Positions 1 through 12,900 of a stretch of DNA of 64,000 bases are shown here, piece after piece. The stretch covers positions 362,937 through 426,936 of the forward strand of contig JXTB01000105.1 of the NCBI GenBank assembly GCA_002914805.1. The letters are read 5' to 3'. Each line of letters starts with the position of its first letter. Position 1 is the stretch's first letter. This stretch comes from Parasponia andersonii (lineage: Eukaryota; Streptophyta; Magnoliopsida; Rosales; Cannabaceae). A model generated the notes under the pieces. It was not told where the DNA came from and searched no databases. It saw only the letters and a list, made by a program, of their open reading frames with translations. The position numbers and the translations under genes are program-made.

Positions 1-1877
1 GAATTACTAATAAAGCTCTCATGCGATGCAATCACACCGATCATTTATGATAATTAAACTAATTATTAGCGATAAGAAAAATATATATACATATATATAG
101 ATTGCCAATTCAATATGTATTTTTTTTCCTTAACCATGGATAAGTATTTTTTCTTTAGTCGTTGAATCACCATCTAATGGTATCTAACGGTGATTCAGAC
201 AATAATCTAAGAACTATAATGAAGTGTACGAAGAGACGTGCATCATTAATGCTCTTTCTTTCTTTTATTTTTTACAATAAAAAAATATACATGCTAAATT
301 TTAATTGGCCAAATTAAAAATAAAAAAAAAATACCTACTGGATTGGTGCCCATATATATATATATATATATACAGGTGACTTACATATTATTACACCATC
401 TGATCCTCAAATTTTCAACTTAGATATTACACGCTATTATGATCTTTGATACTTTAGCATTGATCTTCCATTTAATCGATTATCAAATTTAAATGGTATG
501 ATGGTCTATTCATACATAATGACATACTTAATTCTTTTTCATTTTTGCCATCTGATGCAATGTCTTCTCACTTTGCCTCATGTAATATGTAAAATTACAT
601 TAATAGCCCCAAAATTTGAAATTGTTGTAGAAATACCCCATTCAATTAGTTTTGTTTATTAATTTACTAATTTCACCAATTGAATAAATAAGAATATAAC
701 AAAAGTAATAATAAAGAACATGACCTATTTCATGTGTTCGGCAAGTATATATCTACATCTACATGATCCAGTTCACTTTAGTCAATACAATCAACTAACG
801 GAAAAAAAAAAAAAAAAAAAGATTACAATCTCAAGGTCTTTTCAGGTTAAAAGTATCTAGATTGGACGCCTAAAAAGTATAATCATATTGAACTTTAGTT
901 TGCAAACTTGACAACAAAGAATTCTGCTTGTGATCTTCAGTGTTGAAAATTAACTCTTGTTCACATACTTTGGATACACACGGTTAAAGAAAATATGAGA
1001 AATTAGAGACTCAGTTTTCAAAACAAAGAGTATGGACCTAGTATACCGTACTCTCGCTGCAGCCTGGATTCCAATCCATTCTAGCGCTGCTCTTTGCCAA
1101 AGACCAGGAAAATCTAGAACCAATTCATGGTTGAGTGTTTAACACCACACATTATTTTGTTATTAATTCATTTCAGGGTCACAAGATGTAGAAAATCACA
1201 AACACTCGTGCAATTTAACAATCATCTATCGAAACATAAAAAAGACGACCAATTGTAGTATATATACTATGAGAGAGCAATTAACATCATATATGACTAA
1301 CGCATTTAATGTATCACAACCCTCTGTTGAAGCAGGACTTATGTGGATTCTACTATAGAGTCCAAGCTAATAAATAACTATGATGCATTAGACTTAACAT
1401 TAAAACTAGCATAGCACAAATAGAGGCAAGAATTTTATCGAAGAAAATAGATCTAGGATGGGAGGTAGTGTCAAGAGGAGTTGACATCTTCAAGATTGAT
1501 CTATTGAAAGGAATAGCTGGGAGGAACTTGAAGCTCGTTTGCTCTTTTTTTTTTTTTCCTTAAAAATTTATTCTACATTTTTGTAGCTCATTTGGTGTTT
1601 TTGGAATGCAATCCTTCATTTTGTCATTAGACCAAAAGTTAAAAGAGGCGTTTTGAAAACAGGGAAGGCATGACGTGTAATTAAGACATAATGTCTATAT
1701 TTCAATTTCGGGAAAAAATAATATTTCATCAGTCCCTCAGGATAAGAAGCTGCTTCAAACACTTTATAAAAATAAAAATAAAATAAAAACTGCTAAGTAA
1801 AAGAAAAAACGAGCAAGAAGATGAATGATTGTACCTCTTTCAAATGTGTGTGTTTTGAAGTCCATATCCCTTATTTG
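1..1877. other. AT-rich intergenic DNA, no gene seen
   Basis: No reading frame here has a recognisable domain or plausible exon structure. Visible structure is limited to a short TA run near 352-372, an A run near 801-820 and a T run near 1537-1558. The right border is the left terminus of the hAT element. Confidence 0.6.
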
Positions 1878-4800
1878 TAGAGTTATCAAAATGGGGAGGT
1901 TGGCCCGATCCAGTCTGCCTATAATTGGTATTTTGGGGCAATGGGTTAGGCCAGGCCAGCTCAAGCTTGGCCCGTATAGTTGAGAGGGGGCTTAGCTCGG
2001 CCTTATGGCCCAGGCAGGCCTAGGCAGACAAGGCCAGCCTATCTGGCCGGTAGGTTGGCCCTTTTTTTTAATTAAACTTTTTAATAAACTTTAATGATTA
2101 AAAAAATTATATATAATATATAATTATATATATGTAATAAAATTTTTATCACAAATAATTTTATGAATTTTATGATAAAAATTAAAAAATAATACATAAC
2201 TTAAGTTGATGAAAAAAAAACTTAAAAATGATTAAATTTGAAAAATAATAAATTCAATTTTATTGATAAAATTTTTTACTACCTCATTAAAACCTTTACC
2301 AAGAAAAACCAATTAGAATAAAACTTAAGTAAGGGAAAAGAGCGTAATCTTAATTATTATTTATAATTGAAATTATTAAAAAAAAAAAAGAAAAAAAGTA
2401 GTACATCATCATCATTAATTCATTATTCATTAATCATGATTCATCATTGTCGTTCATATACAAATAATTAAAGTTTCCGGCCACTTTTTTATTGTAAATA
2501 GTATGCTGATTTTATTTCACCATTTGTTCTCAATCTTTAATACATGTTAATACCTTAACCATTTCAAGAGTCAACGAAGTCCTTCGATCATCTAATACCC
2601 TCCTATTGGTGCTAAAAGTAAACTCTAAAGAAACTGTGGATACTGGAATAATTAAGTTGTCATGTGTTAATTGTGAAGTACCAGAAATTTTCCTTGATGC
2701 TTTAGACACCATTCCAAAACTTTGAAGTTTTTATCTTTATAGTCGATGTCGGAATCTAGCGTAAGATACTGGTTAAGCTCCAGGATTGTGACAAATTCTT
2801 GTTATTGGTAATAGACCTAAAAGTTGATTTGAGCTTGATGATGATAATGAGTTACGCACACGCCCATGAATATAGGACTAAATAGACTTCTTCCTTGATC
2901 GGTCTTCGGTTTGTTGTGAGATTTCTTATTGACTCCTATTTGTACTACTAAACTTAGCCTCGTATATACTGAACAGTTCAAAAAACTTACACCAGTGTTG
3001 GTATATTCGAGTGTAAAATCTAACTCTAAAGCATCACTAATATGACCAATAATAGTATAAAGACTATTTAATTTAGCTCTAGGATTTAAAATAAAAGCAA
3101 AAAATAAATAATAATAAAGGAATTTCATACCAATATTTCATATAAATTTCTTGCATTTTAATTATCATTGGTCCAAATATAGGGTCATATTTTTCTTTAG
3201 AAAACATTAACGCAATAAAAAATATGTAATATAAAATAATTAGAGAGGTAGGATAATAAACACCAAATAAAGCAACAGTAGCATCATAAAAAAATTCTAT
3301 AAATTATATAATTTTTCACAAATAAACTAAACTTCATAATACACTTGTTTATGAATTATAAAACACAATAATAGTATTTTTATATACTATTACATTTTTT
3401 AACATCAAATAGGTGAAATTCCACTTTATACGCATTATCAAATTGAAATTTTCTTGGAGACAGCCATTTGGCTTTGTAATATTTTTTAAATTCGACAATA
3501 TGAGGATTATAAGTATGAATATAAGTAATAGTATTTCGAACATTTTTATTGTATATAGATAGTATATTCATACCTGATTTAATAATAATGTTGATAATAT
3601 GACATGCACAATACTGATATAGTAAAAATCTTCCCGTGTATGAACTTATCGAGTTGTAAAGTAATTTTATGGTATTTGTATTAGAAGTAGTATTATTGAA
3701 AGTGATAGAAATAATGTGATTTGCTATATTATATTCTTTTATAACACTTAAGAATCTTTCACAAATAATTTTAGCAGTGTGTCTTTGATCAACAATTTTA
3801 AAACCAATTATTGTTTTTATAATATCCATTTTTCATCGCAATAATGTGCAACGACATTTATATAATCTTGTCTAGAATTATCATCCCAAATATCAAATGT
3901 CAATGTAATGTAAAAATTTAATACAAGTATTTCAGATGTTAGTTTGGTGTGCATATTTTTATAAACTTTAAGCAAATCACTTCTAGTAGTATTATGATCA
4001 TCTAATATATTTTTCATACTAATCGGACTCACCAATACATAGTGGAAAATCTTTTAAAGCAATAAAATATGCTAATGACTTCCTAGTAACTAAAAGATTA
4101 TAGTTCTAAGTACTTACCGAACCATCCTTGTTAAGTTGAAGCATTGATTGAGTGAGTTGTATGTCTCCTTGAGGACCTTGATATTTAGGAAAACATCTTT
4201 TGTTGTGTCTCTTGAGGTGAATGGTACTGCTAGATGGTTTAGTGGAGTCTAGCTTCTTGTAATATTTGCACTTTGCCATTTTTGTTTTGTTGTTGTTGCC
4301 ATCATCTTGGTATTCTATATCAAAGTGGCCCCATACATTAAAAGTTGTCCTCACGTATTTTGATTTTAAGGTCGTGCTTGCACTAAAAGAATAATTATCT
4401 TGAAATTGTGAATGACTTCCACTCGTATGTGCAATACTTTGCATTTCTAGAACTTGGTCACCCCTTCCATTATGCGAATTTGTTCTTCTTCTTCATTTAC
4501 ACCCATCTCCAGATTAATCGGAAAATTTTTTGACATATCCATATCATACAATAACTAATTTTAATTAGAATGATAATTAACAATTTAACATTACATATTT
4601 TACCAAATTAACTAATTTAAATTACAATGATAATTAACATATTACTATTTTAGTACATTAACTAATTTTTAATGTAATTAGAATGAAAATTAACAATTTA
4701 ACATTAAATATATTACTACATTAACTAATTTAAATTACAATAATAATTAATATATTACTACATTAATTAATTTTAATGAGAATGAAAATTAACATTAAAC

Positions 4801-5465
4801 ATAAAATATTTCAACAAACAAATTGATATTAAAAAGATAAGTATGATAAATTAAACTTTAGAAAATTTAGAAATTGAAATTATCTTGAATTGAGATTTGA
4901 GTAGGCATGGGACTTGGATTTTAGTTGGATATTAGAACTTGGAAGAATTGAATCTTAAAAATATAAATAAAAAATATAACTATAAATTTGAATTTTGTAA
5001 TTATTAATATTAAATAATAATTAGATTATATAATTAATTAGAGAAAATGTAAATTGAGAATTTGAGAAAATAATTGAGAAATGAGAGAATAAATAAATAA
5101 GAAAGTTGTTTGTGTGAAGAATGAATGAGGGGAAAGAGGGTATTTACAGGGTAGAATTTAAGGATTTTTTGTTATTTTTTTATTTTTTTAATTAAAAAAA
5201 ACAACGGGTAAAATGGCCATTGGGCAACAATTATTCTGCAGGCTCATTGAAAAAAATCAAGTGTAGGAAACGGGCTAGGGCCTATAAAATAAAAAGCTAG
5301 GCCAAGTCGGCCCGCAGATTGAGAAAAATATGCCCAACTCGGTCCTAGGAATATGGCCAGGCTGGGCCTTGGCCTATCTTGAACGATTCATGCCGAGCTA
5401 GGCCTCTAGCTACAGTACCAGGCCATGGGCCAACCCATTTAGCTCAGCCTATTTTAACAACTTTA
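1878..5465 (-). mobile_element. Decayed hAT-superfamily DNA transposon
   Basis: The two ends are imperfect inverted repeats. The left end reads TAGAGTTATCAAAAT and the right end, reverse-complemented, reads TAAAGTTGTTAAAAT. Both are followed inward by a subterminal zone rich in GGCC and GGCCCG words (about 1900-2060 and 5270-5440), typical of plant hAT ends. The flanks CTTATTTG (1870-1877) and CTTCCTTC (5466-5473) match at 5 of 8 positions, consistent with an old 8-bp target duplication. Between the ends, minus-strand pieces encode hAT transposase domains in the right order. The element cannot be autonomous because its transposase is split over several frames. An AT-rich non-coding zone (4500-5250) sits between the transposase start and the right terminus. 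Exact ends are my best estimate. Confidence 0.8.
2530..4444 (-). pseudogene. hAT transposase remnant (BED finger, catalytic fold, dimerisation domain)
   Basis: Read on the minus strand, the pieces follow the order of RICESLEEPER-like hAT transposases. A BED-type zinc finger lies at 4106-4444; its second cysteine position reads CKYY instead of CKYC, and HLKRH supplies the histidines. The RNase-H-fold region at 3817-4035 contains LTFDIWDDNSRQDYINVVAHY. The block at 3380-3829 contains IIGFKIVDQRHTAK and CACHIINIIIKSG. A DUF4413-like piece at about 2990-3128 contains ILNPRAKLNSLY. The C-terminal dimerisation domain at 2530-2712 contains IPVSTVSLEFTFS and RRVLDDRRTSLT. Frame changes and stops separate the blocks, at least four or five in all, and introns alone do not explain them. 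No intact protein can be expected. Confidence 0.85.
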
Positions 5466-5568
5466 CTTCCTTCTGAATCAAAAAGTAAATGAATAACATA
5501 TTTACACTTGGAATATCTCATAACTAATTCTATTTAAAAAAAGTCTGCGTGTGATGTAGTTCCAAGGT

Positions 5569-6203
5569 CATGTTTGGTGCAATATATTGTATTGTATTAT
5601 ATTGTGATGCATTGTATTACACTCTATTGTTCTATTACAGTACTATATTTATAGTACTATATTTGGTTTTGCATTGTATTAAGATGCATTAAAAGTTATT
5701 TTTGAAACATATTACTTTTAAAAATTAATTTTGAAAAATATTACTTTTAAAAGTTAATTTCAAGAAATATAATTTTAAAAATTATTTTAAAAAATATCAC
5801 TTCTAAAATTACTACTTTTTAAGTTTTAGTTTTTAAGTAACACCACTTTATAAAATTTATTATCGAAAAATATCACTTGTAATAATGTATTTAGAAAATA
5901 CCACTTTTAAAAGGGATAAATTGATGTGAGAGAAAAGGATGATAGAAAAATTAAAAAAAAAAGTGATGAGAAAATACTTAAGGACAAAGAAAGTGATAAG
6001 AGAAAAATTAAAGACAAATAAAGTGAAAAGAGTCAATATTATACTATATTATGTTATAATACAATGTAATATATATTAGATAATGCTTTGTATTATATTA
6101 AATTTTGATGACGTGCTAAATAATATAATATAAAAACAGAACCAAACACAATATAATATTTAATTAATATAATACAAAGTTTTTATACAATGTACCAAAT
6201 ACG
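5569..6203. mobile_element. MITE, copy A of a family also at 20036-20486
   Basis: The termini are inverted repeats: CATGTTTGGT at the left and, reverse-complemented, CGTATTTGGT at the right, each followed by ATTGTAT-rich sequence. The interior has no coding capacity and is built of short TTTTAAAA- and ATTGTAT-type words. Copy B at 20036-20486, read in reverse, aligns over most of its length, including the terminal part and the run of TTTTGAAAAATAT motifs. The superfamily is unresolved because I see no clean target duplication; hAT or Mutator derivation is possible. Confidence 0.7.
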
Positions 6204-9200
6204 TTCAACAAAAAGAAAAAAATCACCTTAAGAAAAACATATTACAAGTTTATAATTTTGTGTGATATATGCACATACATAAATTGGATGAGATCATCTT
6301 TAGACAAGATAGAGACTAGTCCTGCTTTAGGCAGGTTTTTCACATAAAATTTGTAACACATAATGGAGTACTGCATGTAATTATGCACAAAAATTACATT
6401 TATGTTGTTATAATGTTCCTATTTTTCTGTTGAACAGGACCAATTCCGAGCGGGAATACATCCTTATTTATGTTTGGGAATTTAATTAGGAAATTGTTCA
6501 GGAGTTCCAAAACTTTTCACTAAGATATATGCGAACCAATAAGTTGTAGCCACATGCACAGTACTACATGGGTAGTATCAGTATGTTCGAAGACTGTTCA
6601 ACTACATGTTAGAAAAGTCATTGTTCAATCGGCAGTAAACTAAATGCATTCATCAATACGTATTTAAAATTAAGATTATTAAGAAAGTCAACACAGCCTC
6701 CCAATTTTCCCTCGAATTTTTTAATCCTATTTGTCTCTCTAAAAATTCAATTAACATAACTTTGTCACGGTATCAAAACAGTGCTGAATAGTTGGGCAAA
6801 CAGTAAATACAAATGACCATTAAGATTAAAGTTCGAGTCAACATTATTAGAAAAAAAATTATGAAAAAATGACAGGCTCAAATGGGGTTTAGTATTGCAT
6901 TACTTTGGTTACCTAAGCAAAACTAGTACAAAAAAATTGAAGGCGAATTATTTAAAGTTCTGAAATTTTATAGTACTTATATTATCTTCACCCTAATAGC
7001 TTGTACAAATTATTAGGATTAAATGTTTTGTGTCTTCTTTCAAGGGTTGAAGAAGCGCTATTGTTGGAGGAAAAAGGACATCGACATCGAAGAAAGAATG
7101 GTGTTCCATCAAAGGAGAAAGGAAGTCTCTCTCAATGAGGAAGAAGAACTGTTAAAGAAAATGGGTTTTCATCATACTCAAACTCAATATAAGAGTAAAA
7201 GAAGTTGAATTAATAGTACCAAAAATCAGACTTCGCTGATTTATTATGTTGGTAATCGGGATCATGACACTTATGATTTCTGCCATTTATTCCTAAAGAT
7301 AGAGATGAACAGAGTTAACGTCCTAGAAGCAACAATAATTTTTGACAATTAGATAATAATCCTTTCACTAAAAGATTTTAGATTCGTTTTTTATCCACAA
7401 AAAACGCAAATAATTCCAATCTTAATTTGTAGTTTACTTTTTTTCCTGAATGTGTTGTTTCTACTTTTGATTAGAAGGATATCGAATTTTTAGATTTCCT
7501 AGAGAATATTGTTCAAAGTAATTCTCATACTTATTGTTGTTAATTAATTGGTTGTTTGTGGTATTACATCATTTATATAAAGCGCTGAAGATAAAAATAA
7601 CCAGATTGTAGAACTCTAGGGACACCGTTGATGAACCTTGCAACAAACCTCTTTCAGGAATACAAATATCTTTTTTCCAAGTTGATCAAAGCTTTTTCCC
7701 TAATCAAATTCTTAGACCGAAAACCCATTCTGAGTTAGAAAAAAAAAGTGAAAGAAAAAGGAAAATAATAGTATTATTTAAGAACAGATTTGGCGGTGAT
7801 CTTTTTACTCGAAAATAACGATGAAAGGTATGTTTCCTATACTGTTTTCTATTTTCTTTTCATGAGTACATTTATATATATATATATATAATTTCAATAT
7901 TTTTCCTTCACTGTTAGGAAAAAATAAAAATTATTAAGACATTGAGAAATTTTATTTAGATAGATTTTTTTCTTAATCAGCATGTATCTAAAATTTGCAA
8001 ATGAGAATCCAACCACAGATTGCAAAGTAAGTTGAAAAAATTCTTGCTGAAGGTATCATGCAGTATTCTTAACTTTGACCGATAACAATGAATCATATAT
8101 TTATATATCAATTCAAAATCCCATATTATTATAAGATAGTTGAATTCAAGAAATAATTGACAAAAAATCATGTGTGTTGTGTCTTTAGTTTTTTCTGTTT
8201 TTAAGTTCTTATTTCTTCAAATACTACATACAATATATATTTTATATTTCTTTGTCATTAGCAATAATACTAATAGAAGTTATAATCCCACTAATACTTT
8301 ATTATTCTCCATGAGGAAACATTGATGACGAATAAGACTAAGGGTTGACCCGTCGTTTGTTTTATTAAAATCATTAAAAATGATGACAAATATATTATCT
8401 CCCTTTTGTGGAGTTTATTGTCTCTCCTTAGTGGAGTATATTGTCTCCCATTAGTGGAGTATATTTCTTTATGTTATTTTTTCCAATACAGATTGCTCAT
8501 GAGAAGATCGAAGGGGGAGACTTATACATCTCCCATTTTGGTAAAAGTAGGCAAGTGCATGTGTAGCACTCCTTCAAACACACCAACTATGATGTCTATG
8601 AGAGATTTGTGAAGCATGAAGGATTTGAGTATGAATATTTTGAGCCTAAAGAGTTTGTGAAGCATAAAGAGTTTGTATTTAGGTTCTCCTATTAGTCAGG
8701 GATGTTGACCATAAATCTCTAATTTTTGAAGTCGGTGCATTAACAATGTTGGTTACTATTTGATGCATTTTTACTTTTTTTTTTTCTCTTTTTTTCTGGT
8801 GTTATAGTCAACGAGTTACGTTTAATTTGGTTAGGATAGTCTCAGAATTTGAGAATTAACTTATCTGTTAGAAAAACTTATCTTTCAATTCAATCTATTA
8901 TTGTAAAGATAATTTTTTTATAATAACAGATTTATTATCTCAAAAAAAAAAGTAGGGTTTAATTACAAACTTAACAAAATTTGATGAAATCATGAATATA
9001 AATGTAACAGAACATAACCGCACGCATTAAGCAGACTATCAAATAATAGAAGTAGAGAAGGAAGAAATTGTGTGCATTATTTCATCAGAGAGAGGTACAA
9101 GCTCTCTGGTACCATAAGAGTTGGAAATTGTTAGGAGAAGTTGGTAAGCAACTATCAAACTCTGACCCAACTAACTATTTCTAGAAAGTCTCTTTTACCA

Positions 9201-9968
9201 TTGGAAATAACACCATAGAAGCAACCTCTTAAAATAAATTGGTTTATGTTTTTCAACTTCTGAAATTGAATGATGTATCAAAAAATAATTGAGTAGACAG
9301 AGAATAAGATAAAAAATGGACATATACTATAATCTAATTTATAGTCTGTTGTTTAAAATATAAAATATAAAATGGCTTAGTAATTAGTTACACAGTCAAG
9401 CACTCATCTTTTTTTCTTTCTTTCTTTCTTTTTTTTGACTAATATCTGAGATTTCCAAAAGAAAAAATGAAGTTCAAAAATTTCATACTAGACTACTAGT
9501 ACAATATGCTTCTGAACGATTAGATTTTGATTAGACTGTTCCTAGATACTTCCTGTTTGTTTGGACATTATCTTATGCCTGGCCAAGTGCTAAACAATAT
9601 TTTTGCCCAATCTAACACCCACCTGAACGAGTCGTCTACGTACCGAACTTTCACACTTTTATCAAGTGATTATCTGATCCCGACCAGTGATAAACTGTTT
9701 CTGTTTTGATTATTTATACTATTTTCTCTTTGGATTTTATTCCTTGCCTGCTTTTACGGGTTTTACATATACAATGTTTGAAGCTGTCTAGACAGTTCAT
9801 ACAAGTGATCTTGAAGCGTTTCTATAGTGTAATTGTACAAAAAGCAATACGTGATTTTGGGATCAGGATGCCTCAGCTTTTATGTTTTAGAAACTAATTA
9901 GAAAATGCTCATGACATTAAGATTTGTACAACCTCAGAGAGCATATAATTTCACGATAGGGTATTCTT
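6204..9968. other. Intergenic DNA between the MITE and the DUF760 gene
   Basis: Apart from short AT microsatellites (for example 7873-7891) and T/C-rich tracts near 9408-9437, nothing is recognisable. Short reading frames of 60-70 codons occur but have no domain, no good start context and no splice partners. The 3' untranslated region of the DUF760 gene should occupy the last few hundred bases before 9969, as that gene runs leftward. Confidence 0.5.
8396..8463. repeat. Short tandem repeat, about 2.7 units of 25-26 bp
   Basis: Units share the words TGTCTC and TTAGTGGAGTATATT, with the first unit more diverged. The array is non-coding and isolated. Confidence 0.6.
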
Positions 9969-12900
9969 TTAGCTCTTAACAAAGTGATATTTGGATTCAA
10001 CATAGCTTTCAGCATCCCATAGAAATGATCCAAACGCAACAGCTTCCAAGACAAGCATTGTTAACCCAGAGAAGGTAATTGAAACCACTTCATCATTAGA
10101 CGTATCGATCGAACCATCTTCTGCGATTTTAATGTCAGGCCTACCAAAGAGGGCCTGAGTCTGCTTCTCAATCAAGGAAATAGCTTCCCTGGATCTTATA
10201 GTAGCGTATCTTTGAAGTGTATCTGCATCCAAGTACATCACATACGATCTCAGTCTATATGACTTGCCTTCCCCATCACCATCACTATAACTATCACTAT
10301 CATCATCCGGTGGAACCCTGATCAAGGAATCGGGATCCCACAGCCGGTTTGCTGGCGATGGGTCGTCAATGCTATCTTGTTCTTTAATGAAACGCTCGGG
10401 AAGAGTTTTCATTGTTCTCTCAAGCTGAAACCTTTCATCAACTCTCTTGAGAAAATATCCGTACATAATGGAAGCAGCATAAAGCTTTCCAAGTTTTATT
10501 TTGCTGATCTGAACAATGGATTCAAGGGGCCCCACAACTCGCTCCCCAAGCACAAGAGATAAGTGACTCTGTATCATCTCGAATGCTTCAGGAGAATGAA
10601 TGCATTCTAGCTTCTGCTCTTGGTTCGGCCAAAAATCTACCCGGCCAGTAGGATCCGAAGTTTCTGATATCTTCGGTATCATTGAGATGTCATTCTCCAC
10701 AAATTTACAAGCAACTAAGCAGTATATTATCTCTTCCAACGTATTGCGTCGTTCTTTCTCTTTGACTTCAGCTATTCTCCTAAATATATCACATGATCAA
10801 CTTATGTCAGTCCAAATTACAAGCAACCAGAAAGCGTAGCAAGCGGTAGTTGGAAAAGACATCGAAAATAATGCAATTCAGTAGACAGGTCAAGGCCAAT
10901 GTTAGATTTACATCAAAATTTTAGATTCCTTTAAACTATGTAATTATTACGAATAGAAGGAAAAAAACCATGAGAAATGAAGAAGTTTCACAACAGAAAG
11001 AATGATAGTTGTATTTTCATGGCAACAGTGAGAGTACGCTTGAGCTTAAAGTGGAAGTACTGTGTGGATTTATTAGTAGAGAGTAAAACTTTGAAGTGAT
11101 TTTGATTTTAGTACAGTATTATATTCCTCCATATATTCACCGAGTGTTTAAAGTGAAGAACATTTTTGTCATAAGATGGCAGGTCAGTAAAATAAATCAG
11201 ATGTAACAGATTAACAGTTCTACAAAGGACCAACACAATGTATACCTCACATTTTTATGCATGCTTTTATATCTAAAGACTTAACTGAAGTTCAACACTT
11301 AAGCAACACTTGAAACCACCTGTGCTCTAACTCCATGAATGGATTATAGAGTTAGTCTCAATTACTTGAAAAGGACTTCAGAGTTTTGACGTTAGAAAAT
11401 TTTCAACTTATGAAATTATTGGTTTTGCAACAATTAGGAATATCTTACAAGGAAATGCGACCCCAAAGGTAAATAGCATTTACATTAAATAGTATACTAG
11501 CATATACATTACATAGTATACACAAGAAAAATACTCCAAAATTTGTCCTTCCTTGTGTATACAAACCGAAGAGAAACTTGTTAGAAAGCTAGTGTCTGTC
11601 CTAAGACATGACACCATCTTCGTCCACAAACCATATGCATATGTAACTATATAGCATATGCACTTTAACATCAAGAGAGTATGGACTAAGTTGTTAGTAT
11701 CAGATTCAGATCCAATGAGAATTTTACGCCAGCATAGGACATCACCATCAATGGTTTACCAAAGAAAGTTTCTTCAGAAACAGAGTTGTGAAAATAATTT
11801 GAGACACGAAATTCAAAGCAAACTCAACTAGGTCATATGCTTTGGAACTGGTGCTTAAAAAGGTTAAAACAACATAGGCTGTATAAAACCCTGTCATAGC
11901 ATCCTGACCAGGAATCCAGTAAATAGATACTAGTTTGTTCAGAACACAAAGCATATTGAACCAGATATCTATCTCCTATGCTACATCTACGCACTGGGCA
12001 GCATTATTTCTCTGTACCATCTCAATCAAAGTAGCAGGACAATCGGTTAAGATAAGTTGTCTACAAGCAAAATATATACCATGCAAAGTATTAAAATGGT
12101 TCACATGTCTATATGGGAACAACTAGTCTCACAAGTATTCAACGAGAATCGTAATTTTTCACTTACAGTCCAATATCATATTTCCAACCTTTCAAATAAA
12201 TGAAATGGATTCCCACAGTGATCTCATTGCACATTGCAATCAAAGAATCCTTCACTGACATGAGACATGGATTTCGCTTCAGTGATTAAGGGGGCATAAT
12301 GCTATATTAATGGTACCAGTGGGCATAAAATTTGGTTTGGTTTAGCAGAAAAAGTACATATTCCTTGACATAAAAAAGTAAGCAACACACGTGATTGTTT
12401 CCTGATATGCTACATAGTACATACATGCATCGTGTTGACAACAACGACAAGAAATTGTGCAGTTTGATGAAGATAAAAGAAATTTGCAAAAAAATTCATC
12501 AGACGAGGTAGCAATTGGAGTCGACCTCTCACTATGATTTCGAACTCTAAGTTGATTACTAAGAGCTTATTTTTCAATCAATCAAAATAGCAGAATACTT
12601 TATTTTTGTAAATTAGATGAGCAGATATCTCTTGTCTTTTTCACGCACCATTCAGTATGTCAGAACTTCACTCCTCATTTTTAACAACCTATTTCACACG
12701 CTAGACAATACTTCATCCTCCAATGTACAAGAAGTTTGGAATTCCTCATGGCTCATATTCAACCTCCGTCTTTCATATTATCCAAAAAGGTGCTTATGGT
12801 CATCCAGAGAGACAATACCTAATAGGGACAGACACAGTATCCTCAAGTAGATTACATGACATCATAATCCCAATAAGCCTTGCTGTTTGGCGCCAATTAT

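Noticed and set aside
7023-7208. 61-codon Lys/Glu-rich frame
   Set aside because: Too short and low in complexity; no start context, domain or neighbouring exon.
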